A stretch of 64,000 nt of DNA from Bradyrhizobium jicamae. Its GTDB lineage: Bacteria > Pseudomonadota > Alphaproteobacteria > Rhizobiales > Xanthobacteraceae. This document shows positions 57,336 through 64,000 of the stretch, in pieces. Made by a program: the position numbers and the translations under genes. The notes beneath the pieces were generated by a model that was given only the letters and a program-made list of their open reading frames with translations, was not told the origin of the DNA and ran no database searches. The first letter of the stretch is position 1, and each line of letters begins with the position of its first letter. The stretch spans positions 1 to 64,000 of the forward strand of contig NZ_JAFCKQ010000030.1 in NCBI RefSeq assembly GCF_018130215.1, in the 5' to 3' direction.

Positions 57336-57473
57336 CGCAGGAGATCCAAATCGTTAATCTTGATTCTGCTCCCGCGACGTTCTGACATGGATGTTTCAAC
57401 CGTATGACGTCATCGAAATGTAAGGTTCTTTTTCATCACCGGGCGCCGCTTTTTCGTGTAACGTGACAGTAAG

Positions 57474-58910
57474 ATGTCAGAGCAGAGCGAAATCCCCGGT
57501 GCAGCGCGCCGCAGGCTCAGGCGAAGAAACTCGTCGCTGCTGATCCTGGCGCTGGGCATCTTCGTGTTCGGCATTGCCGCCAGCACGCTCTACTACGCGC
57601 TGAGCCCGGTGACGTTGCGGATCGCCGTCGGCCCGACGGGCAGCGACGACGTCAAGGTGGTGCAGGCCTACGCGCAGGCCTTTGTGCGCGACGGCAGCCA
57701 CGTCCGGCTGCGGACGATCACCACCCAGGGCGCCGCCGAGAGCATCGCGCTGTTCACGGCCGGCAAGGCCGACCTCGCGGTCGCGCGCGCCGATCTCAAT
57801 GTACCGACGAGCGCCGAGGCGGTGGCGATCCTGCGCAAGAACGTCGTCGTGCTGTGGGCCCCGTCGGGCGCGCCGGCGAAGGGCGTGAAGCGCTCGGCGA
57901 TGTCGAAGGTCAAGAGCATCGACGATCTCCCCGGCCACAAGGTCGGCGTGGTCGGCCGCACCGAGGCCAACGTCACGCTGCTGCGCGTGATCCTGACCGA
58001 GTCCGGCGTCAACCCAGACAAGGTCGCGGTCAGCCAGTTCGCGGTCAACCAGATCGCCGACCTGGTGCGCGATCCCTCGCTCGACGCCTACATGACGGTC
58101 GGCCCGCTCGACTCCAAACTCACGGCGGACGCGATCGCGGCAACGGCGGCCGCGCGCGGCGAGCCGAAATTCCTGCCGATCGACGTCTCGGAGGCGATCG
58201 CACAGAAGCATCCGCTCTACGAATCCGAGGAGATCACCGGCAGCATCTTCTCGTCGTCGCCGGCGCGGCCCGAGGACAAGGTCGAGACCGTCGGCGTCAA
58301 TCATCTGATCGTCGCGCAGCATGCGGTTCACGAGGCGATCGTCGGCGCACTGGTCCGACAATTGTTCACGATGCGCCCGCAAGTCGCCCATGACGTGCCG
58401 GCCGCCGGCAAGATCGAAAAGCCCGACACCGACAAGGATGCGACGCTGCCGGCGCACCGGGGCGCCGCCGCCTATATCGACGGCACCGAGCGCACCTTCA
58501 TGGAGAAATATTCCGACTACATCTGGGCCGGGATCCTGCTGCTGTCGGGCGTCGGATCGGCGGGTGCCTGGCTGCGTCATTACCTCAGGCGCAACGAGCG
58601 CGAGGAGTACATCGACCATCGCGACAACCTCCTCGCGCTGATCTCCAAGGTGCGCGAGGCCGAGAGCGCAGAGGAACTGGCGACGATGCAGGCGATGGCC
58701 GACAGCCTGCTGCGCGAGGCGCTCGACTGCTACGACGACGGCGCGATCGAGGACGGCGACCTCTCGGTCATCGGCCTGACGCTCGAGCAATTCCACCACG
58801 CGGTCGCCGACCGCCGTGCCGTGATCGGCATGGCCGCCCCACCGGTTGCCGCGGATGCGGACGAACCGCTCCGGCCGCACGTCACGCCGATCGCGCCGAG
58901 AGCGATGTAG
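57474..58910 (+). CDS. TAXI-family TRAP solute-binding protein, membrane-anchored
   Basis: Predicted 478-residue protein with an N-terminal membrane anchor (about 20-44), a periplasmic TAXI-type binding domain (about 48-310: RIAVGPTGSDDVKVVQAYAQAF, GAAESIALFTAGKADLAVARADL, AVNQIADLVRDPSLDAYMTVGP) and a second membrane segment near 347-367. A cytosolic tail of about 110 residues follows. TAXI proteins normally feed TRAP transporters, but no TRAP permease is adjacent. The two-helix design suggests signalling or an anchored sensor rather than a free binding protein. It is divergent from the glycosyltransferase. Confidence 0.85.
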   Translation: MSEQSEIPGAARRRLRRRNSSLLILALGIFVFGIAASTLYYALSPVTLRIAVGPTGSDDVKVVQAYAQAFVRDGSHVRLRTITTQGAAESIALFTAGKADLAVARADLNVPTSAEAVAILRKNVVVLWAPSGAPAKGVKRSAMSKVKSIDDLPGHKVGVVGRTEANVTLLRVILTESGVNPDKVAVSQFAVNQIADLVRDPSLDAYMTVGPLDSKLTADAIAATAAARGEPKFLPIDVSEAIAQKHPLYESEEITGSIFSSSPARPEDKVETVGVNHLIVAQHAVHEAIVGALVRQLFTMRPQVAHDVPAAGKIEKPDTDKDATLPAHRGAAAYIDGTERTFMEKYSDYIWAGILLLSGVGSAGAWLRHYLRRNEREEYIDHRDNLLALISKVREAESAEELATMQAMADSLLREALDCYDDGAIEDGDLSVIGLTLEQFHHAVADRRAVIGMAAPPVAADADEPLRPHVTPIAPRAM

Positions 58911-59154
58911 CTGTTGCGCCGCCGCCGGCGAAGCTGCGTCGACAAGGGCCGCCCGGGAATTCCATCCTGAGCCGGGACACTCCGCGGCAAGATTGCCTTA
59001 ACCGTCCGACGAAACACGCACGAAACAATTCCCTAACGCCACGAAACCATTTTGGCGATTTCGTGCAAACGTCCTGAAACGCCTCCCCTGTACTTGTTCC
59101 CTCAACGACGCGCCGAAAACGAGCGCGCAAGGGCGCAAACAACAGGGGTCGACA

Positions 59155-59838
59155 ATGTTCAATTCCATCAAGCTGAACTCGCGTCTTGCTGCCGCCGCCT
59201 TCGGTGCGCTGGCGATCGGTACCGCTGCCTTGTCCACCTCGGCCACGGCCGCTCCGCTGCCGATCTTCCCGTTCATCCTGCCGCTGCCGACCGAGTCGGC
59301 CCCGCCGCCGGTGCAGTCGGCGCCCCAGGTGCAGGAGGAGGAGCGCGGCGCCGAGTTGCCCGCCCGCCTGAAGCGCCAGATCGTCACCTATCCGACCCGC
59401 GAAGCGCCGGGCACCATCATCATCGACACCCCGCACACCTATCTCTATTACGTGCTCGGCGGCGGCCAGGCGATCCGCTACGGCATCGGCGTCGGTCGCG
59501 AAGGCTTCACCTGGTCGGGCACCCAGACCATCACCAAGAAGGCGGAGTGGCCGGACTGGACCCCGCCGCCGGAAATGATCGCCCGCCAGCCCTATCTGCC
59601 GCGCCACATGGCCGGCGGCCCCGGCAACCCGCTCGGCGCCCGCGCGATGTATCTCGGCGGCACCGTCTACCGCATACATGGCACCAACGCGCCGGAGACG
59701 ATCGGCACGCACGTGTCCTCGGGCTGCCTGCGCCTGACCAATGAGGACGTCACCGACCTCTATTCCCGGGTCAATGTCGGCACCAAGGTGATCGTCCTGC
59801 CGATGACCCGGGCTGACCTCGGCTCGACCGTCCGCTAG
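59155..59838 (+). CDS. L,D-transpeptidase (ErfK/YbiS/YkuD)
   Basis: Periplasmic enzyme of 227 residues that forms 3-3 peptidoglycan cross-links or attaches proteins to the wall. The signal peptide spans 1-33, with a Pro-rich linker (PLPIFPFILPLPTESAPPPVQ). The YkuD domain spans about 85-220 with the catalytic motif H186-x3-G-C191 in THVSSGCLRLTNEDV and a conserved HGTNAPETIG at 175-184. It is preceded by 244 non-coding bases and followed by a strong terminator, so it is monocistronic. Confidence 0.93.
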   Translation: MFNSIKLNSRLAAAAFGALAIGTAALSTSATAAPLPIFPFILPLPTESAPPPVQSAPQVQEEERGAELPARLKRQIVTYPTREAPGTIIIDTPHTYLYYVLGGGQAIRYGIGVGREGFTWSGTQTITKKAEWPDWTPPPEMIARQPYLPRHMAGGPGNPLGARAMYLGGTVYRIHGTNAPETIGTHVSSGCLRLTNEDVTDLYSRVNVGTKVIVLPMTRADLGSTVR

Positions 59839-59861
59839 CTTCGACACATCCAGAAACCAGT

Positions 59862-59893
59862 GACGGCCCCGGCACCGCGCCGGGGCCGTCATT
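59862..59893 (+). terminator. Terminator of the L,D-transpeptidase gene
   Basis: GACGGCCCCGGC and GCCGGGGCCGTC form a perfect 12-bp stem with a 5-base loop, 24 bases after the stop codon. The following ATTG is not a strong U-tract. Confidence 0.7.
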
Positions 59894-60029
59894 GCGTCTG
59901 GTCTCGTTAACCTTCATCGCCGCAATCGCCCTCGCCGCCAACTTCTGCCCCCGAAGAAGCCCGATCCGGCCACACTGGCGCCGCCGTCGGCGGGCCTGTA
60001 CAAGCCGTCTATTCATTTCATCCGGGGTG

Positions 60030-61601
60030 ATGATGCGTCTACCGATGCGTCCAAGGACGATCCTGATCGCCGTTGCCGTCGTCGCGCTGTCCTTCCTGGT
60101 CAGCCTGAAGGCCATGGACTGGCTGGGGCCGCGCCAGAACGTGCCGCAGCCGCAGCTCGCGCAATTGCCGCCGCTGCCGCCCGCGCCGCGCTCGTCGACG
60201 ATCGTCGCGCGGGTCGCGGTCGCGCTGTCGGCGATCCGCGATGCCGCCGAACGCGGCGCGCCGAAGACCTTCAGCGGCAAGGCCAACAATCCGGTGTCGC
60301 AGATCCTGCAGAACGCCGATATCGGCTGGACTGCATCGCGCGGGCCGATCACGGCAACCGGCGCCCAGGACCTGCTGACGCTCGCAGCCCCGATCAACGG
60401 AACGCTCAACGTCACGGGCACGCTGTCGGCCAAGGCGACCGGCGCCGTCACCGACGCGCTCGGCAGCCTGCTCGGCGGCAACGTCGCCAAGCACATCGGC
60501 AGCGTCAACATCAAGCAGCTCAACGCCAGCGCCGAGATCAACGGCAACGTCACCATCACCTCGCGGCCGAAGCTCGGCGCGTCGTGGCGGCTCGAACCCA
60601 ATCTGCAGGCGCAGGTCAATCTCGGCGACACCAGCCTGAGCGCGGCGGGTGTCAAGGTCAGCGTGCCGGCCCAGGTCAAGCCTGTCATCGACAAGACGGT
60701 CGCCGACCAGATGGCGGCGCTGCAGGCCAGGGTGCACAACGACCCGACCTTCGAGAACAACGCCCGCGCGCAGTGGGCCAAGGCGTGCCGCTCGATCCCG
60801 CTGCAGGGCACCGGCGGTACCTCGTCGATGCCACCGATGTGGCTGGAGCTGCGGCCGATCCGCGCCATCGCGGCGCAGCCGAAGGTCGACGCCTCGTCGA
60901 TGATCGTGACGATGGGAATAGAGGCAGAGACCCGGATCACCGAAACGCAGACCAATCCGACCTGTCCATTCCCTGAGAAACTGTCGATCGTGCCGCCGAT
61001 GCCGGGCCAGGTCGCGATCGGCCTGCCGGTCGACATGTCCTTCACCACGCTGAGCCAGCTCGTCGAGGCCCAGCTCAAGGGCAAGACCTTCCCCGAGGAC
61101 GGCTCCGGCCCGGTCGACATCACCGTCAAGCAGGCGAGCATCGCCGCGTCCGGCGACCGGCTGCTGATCTCGCTGCTGGTGCGGGCCAAGGAGAAGAAGA
61201 GCTGGTTCGGCCTCGGCGCCGAGGCGACCGTGCATATCTGGGGCCGGCCGCGGCTCGACGAGCAGGCGCAGACGCTGCGGCTGACGGACGTCACGCTTGC
61301 GGTCGAATCCGAGGCCGCTTTCGGCCTGCTTGGAGCCGCGGCGCGCGAGGCGATCCCCCACGTGCAGCAGGCGCTGGCCGACAAGATGATCGTCGACCTC
61401 AAGCCGTTCGCGAGCAACGCGCAACGCAAGATCGCCGCCGTTATCGCCGACCTGCAACGGAACGAGGAAGGCATCCGCGTCGATGCGGAGATCAACAGCA
61501 TCCGCCTGGCCGACATCGCGTTCGATTCGAAGATGCTGCGCGTGATCGTCGAGACCGACGGCACCATCGACGCCGCCGTGAGCACGTTGCCGACACTGTG
61601 A
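60030..61601 (+). CDS. DUF4403-family protein, membrane-anchored
   Basis: Predicted periplasmic protein of 523 residues, anchored by a helix at about 10-28 (ILIAVAVVALSFLVSLKAM). A Pro-rich stretch follows, then the DUF4403 body with repeated beta-rich segments (FSGKANNPVSQILQNADIGWTASRGPI, LNVTGTLSAKATGAV, LNASAEINGNVTITSRPKLGASWRLEPNL). Such proteins are large periplasmic bridge-like or lipid-associated proteins of unknown role. The upstream open frame from 59892 is discarded because it is basic and overlaps the terminator edge. ATGs at 60030 and 60033 are adjacent alternatives. Confidence 0.82.
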   Translation: MMRLPMRPRTILIAVAVVALSFLVSLKAMDWLGPRQNVPQPQLAQLPPLPPAPRSSTIVARVAVALSAIRDAAERGAPKTFSGKANNPVSQILQNADIGWTASRGPITATGAQDLLTLAAPINGTLNVTGTLSAKATGAVTDALGSLLGGNVAKHIGSVNIKQLNASAEINGNVTITSRPKLGASWRLEPNLQAQVNLGDTSLSAAGVKVSVPAQVKPVIDKTVADQMAALQARVHNDPTFENNARAQWAKACRSIPLQGTGGTSSMPPMWLELRPIRAIAAQPKVDASSMIVTMGIEAETRITETQTNPTCPFPEKLSIVPPMPGQVAIGLPVDMSFTTLSQLVEAQLKGKTFPEDGSGPVDITVKQASIAASGDRLLISLLVRAKEKKSWFGLGAEATVHIWGRPRLDEQAQTLRLTDVTLAVESEAAFGLLGAAAREAIPHVQQALADKMIVDLKPFASNAQRKIAAVIADLQRNEEGIRVDAEINSIRLADIAFDSKMLRVIVETDGTIDAAVSTLPTL

Positions 61602-61725
61602 GCCGCCAGTCGGCGGTCCGTCCATACCGCCTTGCCCAAAAAGTCGACTTTGCGGGCGCTTGCCACACCGGATAGAAGGGGCGCGTGGTTCAAGCCCCTC
61701 AACAAGAAGACAGGGAGACGAAACG

Positions 61726-62940
61726 ATGAAATTGCTCGTGGCCGCAGCAGCGGCCAGCCTCGCGCTTGCCGGTTCCGGCACTGCGGCCAACGCCCAGATC
61801 TCCGACGACGTCGTCAAGATCGGCGTGCTCACCGACATGTCGAGCCTCTATTCGGACGCCACCGGCAAGGGCTCGGTGGCCGCCGTCGAGATGGCGGTGG
61901 CCGATTACGGCGCCAAGGTGAAGGGCAAGCCGGTCGAGGTGGTGGTGGCCGACCACCAGAACAAGCCGGACGTCGGCGTCAGCATCGCGCGCAACTGGTA
62001 CGACAACGAGAAGGTCGATGCGATCTTCGACGTCCCGACCTCGTCGGTCGCGCTGCCGGTCTCGGCGCTGACGCGCGAGAAGAACAAGATCAACATCAAT
62101 TCCGGCGGCGGCTCCTCCGATATCACCGGCCCGGCCTGCTCACCCAACACGGTGCACTGGACCTACGACACCTACGCGCTGTCGAACGTCGCCGGCAAGG
62201 CGATGGTCAAGCGCGGCGAGGACACCTGGTTCTTCGTCACCGCCGACTATGCCTTCGGCCAGGCGCTGGAGCGCGACGCCGCCAACGTCGTCAAGGAGAG
62301 CGGCGGCAAGGTTCTGGGTGACGTGCGTGCCCCCCTGAACTCGTCGGACTTCTCGTCATTCCTGCTGCAGGCGCAGGCGTCCAAGGCCAAGGTCGTGGCG
62401 CTGGCGAACGCCGGCGGCGACACCACCAACGCGCTGAAGCAGGCCTCCGAGTTCGGCCTGACCCAGGGCGGCCAGAAGATGATCGCGCTGCTGATGGAGA
62501 TCACCGACACCCATTCGCTGGGCCTGAAGGCAACCCAGGGGCTGATCGTGACCGACGCCTTCTACTGGGACATGAACGACGAGACCCGCGCCTTCTCGAA
62601 GCGCTTCAACGAGAAGGTCGGCCACATGCCGACCATGATCCAGGCCGGGCTCTATTCGGCCACCATGCATTACCTGAAGGCGATCGAGGCCATCGGCACC
62701 GACGAGGCGCCGAAGGTGATGGAGCAGATGCGCAAGACGCCGATCAACGACTTCTTCGCCAAGAACGGCCATATCCGGATCGACGGCCGCATGGTGCACG
62801 ACATGTACCTGTTCGAGACCAAGAAGCCCGAGGAGTCCAAGGGCGAGTGGGACCTCTACAAGCTGATCGCCACCGTGCCCGGTGACGAGGCGTTCCGCCC
62901 GCTCGACAAGGGCGGCTGCCCGCTGGTGAAGTCGAACTGA
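61726..62940 (+). CDS. Branched-chain amino-acid/amide-type ABC substrate-binding protein
   Basis: Periplasmic binding protein of 404 residues from the LivJ/AmiC (Peripla_BP_6) family. Residues 1-23 are a signal peptide (LLVAAAAASLALAGSGTAANA). VKIGVLTDMSSLYSDATGKGSVAAVEMAVADYGAKVKGKPVEVVVADHQNKPDVG is the classic start, and KRGEDTWFFVTADYAFGQALERDAANVV follows. Permease and ATPase genes are not adjacent, so it may serve a distant system, as is common in rhizobia with many such orphans. GGGAG precedes the ATG. A perfect terminator follows. Confidence 0.9.
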   Translation: MKLLVAAAAASLALAGSGTAANAQISDDVVKIGVLTDMSSLYSDATGKGSVAAVEMAVADYGAKVKGKPVEVVVADHQNKPDVGVSIARNWYDNEKVDAIFDVPTSSVALPVSALTREKNKININSGGGSSDITGPACSPNTVHWTYDTYALSNVAGKAMVKRGEDTWFFVTADYAFGQALERDAANVVKESGGKVLGDVRAPLNSSDFSSFLLQAQASKAKVVALANAGGDTTNALKQASEFGLTQGGQKMIALLMEITDTHSLGLKATQGLIVTDAFYWDMNDETRAFSKRFNEKVGHMPTMIQAGLYSATMHYLKAIEAIGTDEAPKVMEQMRKTPINDFFAKNGHIRIDGRMVHDMYLFETKKPEESKGEWDLYKLIATVPGDEAFRPLDKGGCPLVKSN

Positions 62941-62963
62941 TCCGACTGACCGCAGAACAGGGA

Positions 62964-62996
62964 CGCGCCCGGCACTGCCGGGCGCGTTTCTTGTTT
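62964..62996 (+). terminator. Rho-independent terminator after the binding-protein gene
   Basis: CGCGCCCGGC and GCCGGGCGCG form a 10-bp stem with a 3-base loop, followed by TTTCTTGTTT. Confidence 0.9.
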
Positions 62997-63003
62997 CAGG
63001 AGG

Positions 63004-64000
63004 TCATTCCGCAGCCTGCGAATGCGGCGCGGGTGCCTTGAGATGCCGCCGCGCCCAGAGCGCGACCTCGGCCATCGTGCTTTCGGTTTCAGGCAGGAAC
63101 GGAAAGATCGTGTAGACGTGGACGGAATCCTCGACCAGCCGCAGCGTCACGTCGACGCCGGCCCGTTCCGCGCGCTCGGCAAGACGCACGGAGTCGCTCA
63201 GCAACACCTCGCCCTGCGTCGCGGTGACGAACAGCGGCGGCAGGCCGGCGAGATCGCCGAACAACGGCGACACCAGCGGATCCGCCGGCTCGTGGCCCTG
63301 GAAGTAGGATGCCCCCATGAAGGCCAGCAGGTCGCGGTTGGCCGCGGGATCATCGCCGTTGAACGCGCGGACGCTGTCGCCCGAAAGCGTCAGATCGGTG
63401 AAGGGCGCAACTGCCAGGATGGCAGCAGGCAAGGGATCACCGGCCATGCGCAGGGCAAGCGCTGTCGCAACCGCAAGGCCGCCGCCGGCGGATTCGCCTG
63501 ACAGCAGGATCGAGCTCGCGGGGATCCCTCTGCGCAGCAGCGCGCGATAGCTGGCGACGGCATCGTCGAGCGCGGCCGGATAGGGATGCTCCGGCGCAAG
63601 CCGGTAATCGACGGTGTAGCAGGCCCCGTCGACGGCGGTAGCCAGCCGGCTGGCGTATTCCAGCGATCCCCTGGCCGAACCGATCAGATAGCCGCCGCCG
63701 TGAAAGTGCAGCACCACATTGCCCGATCGCGCCTCCTTGCGCGCAACACGAAACGCCCCGACGTCGCCGAGCTCGCCTTCGATGGCCTCGAAGTCCGCGG
63801 GCAACGGGAAACTCGTGGTCAGGAATCGATCATAGGCCTCGCGGAGCCCATCATGGCCGCGCGCAACATCCTCGGGGCGGAATGCGTATTTCCAGAGCTC
63901 GAAGGCACGCTGGCTCTCGGGACGCTTCAGACGCTTGCCTTCACGCAGGCCGGTGACGTTGACGACGTCACCGGGCGCCTCCTCGGTTGCCTTGACGACG
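63004..64000 (-). CDS. Alpha/beta hydrolase (HSL family), 5' end beyond the window
   Basis: Esterase-like protein, at least 331 residues visible. LHFHGGGYLIGSARG holds the HGGG oxyanion hole, the nucleophile Ser is in LSGESAGGGLAVATAL, and the C-terminal His is in VEDSVHVYTIFPF. The frame stays open from the TTG at 63804 to the right edge, reading VVNVTGLREGKRLKRPESQR and FELWKYAFRPEDVARGHDGL without a start codon, so the gene begins outside the window. The stop is at 63004, just beyond the terminator of the convergent binding-protein gene. Confidence 0.85.
   Translation of the reverse strand, partial: VVKATEEAPGDVVNVTGLREGKRLKRPESQRAFELWKYAFRPEDVARGHDGLREAYDRFLTTSFPLPADFEAIEGELGDVGAFRVARKEARSGNVVLHFHGGGYLIGSARGSLEYASRLATAVDGACYTVDYRLAPEHPYPAALDDAVASYRALLRRGIPASSILLSGESAGGGLAVATALALRMAGDPLPAAILAVAPFTDLTLSGDSVRAFNGDDPAANRDLLAFMGASYFQGHEPADPLVSPLFGDLAGLPPLFVTATQGEVLLSDSVRLAERAERAGVDVTLRLVEDSVHVYTIFPFLPETESTMAEVALWARRHLKAPAPHSQAAE

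Noticed and set aside
57404..57413. Palindrome ATGACGTCAT in the gap between the GT4 and TAXI genes
   Set aside because: It is a perfect 10-bp palindrome, but short, single and without a known bacterial regulator of that consensus; not enough to call a site.
59892..60029. Upstream extension of the DUF4403 gene with a signal-like start
   Set aside because: The stretch reads LVSLTFIAAIALAANF and then turns strongly basic, and it overlaps the transpeptidase terminator edge; the anchor helix after 60030 is the better N-terminus.
59771..61705. 644-codon open frame on the minus strand
   Set aside because: It is antisense to the DUF4403 gene, Ser/Arg/Thr-rich with no recognisable domain.
1..64000. 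Mobile elements, CRISPR arrays, tRNA genes or phage
   Set aside because: No transposase, integrase, spaced direct repeats or tRNA-like cloverleaf was seen; the repeats present are short palindromic elements.

Overview
The window looks like chromosomal DNA of a GC-rich alphaproteobacterium of the Bradyrhizobium/Rhodopseudomonas type. This rests on the dcw gene order, an alphaproteobacterial class A RNase P RNA, dispersed palindromic intergenic elements that resemble those I know from bradyrhizobia, FixK2/FNR-like boxes, and many small secreted proteins. I saw no tRNA, rRNA, CRISPR array, transposase or integrase. The genus is inferred from gene content and style, not from a database search.

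Layout. 0.3-0.7 kb: a Gly-rich secreted protein behind a FixK/FNR-type box. 0.9-9.7 kb (minus): a cell-wall and division operon rsmH-ftsL-ftsI-murE-murF-mraY-murD, with ATGA overlaps between ftsL/ftsI and murE/murF. Divergent from it is a cytosolic peptidoglycan amidase. 11-14.3 kb: a Thr-rich secreted peptide, an ECF42-type sigma factor with its DGPF/YCII partner, a PAS protein and rnpB. 14.4-21.1 kb: a TPR protein, an extradiol-dioxygenase-like protein, a GlcG/HbpS-like protein, an alpha/beta hydrolase, and TauE- and EamA-type permeases. 21-28.5 kb: four transport genes (MATE, ABC exporter, emrB, emrA) and a divergent TetR regulator whose promoter lies on a perfect operator palindrome.

28.6-31.3 kb is a patch of poorly characterised genes with two FixK/FNR-like boxes and a cardiolipin synthase. 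31.5-38.6 kb holds a GNAT protein, a Baeyer-Villiger monooxygenase fused to an esterase, an SDR lacking its catalytic Tyr/Lys, a lone receiver domain, an extensin-like lipoprotein and a 31-residue membrane peptide. 38.7-40.9 kb holds secreted Cys-containing proteins, including a divergent pair of DUF2147-like paralogues.

41-45.2 kb is the most attractive locus: a membrane-anchored AraC regulator, a secreted hydrolase resembling oxidized-polyvinyl-alcohol hydrolase, and a cytochrome-c/PQQ dehydrogenase resembling polyvinyl-alcohol dehydrogenase. 45.3-50.8 kb holds YciB, a Cys-rich periplasmic protein, an orphan FecR-domain protein, and a DUF4242 protein divergent from a winged-helix/TPR regulator.

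50.9-57.3 kb holds a Nudix protein and an apparent membrane-lipid head-group locus: phosphatidylserine decarboxylase, a class III aminotransferase sharing its start site, a DUF962/Mpo1-like membrane protein, a Pmt-like methyltransferase and a GT4 glycosyltransferase. 57.5-64 kb holds a TAXI-type binding protein, an L,D-transpeptidase, a DUF4403 protein, a branched-chain amino-acid/amide-type ABC binding protein, and an esterase running off the right edge.
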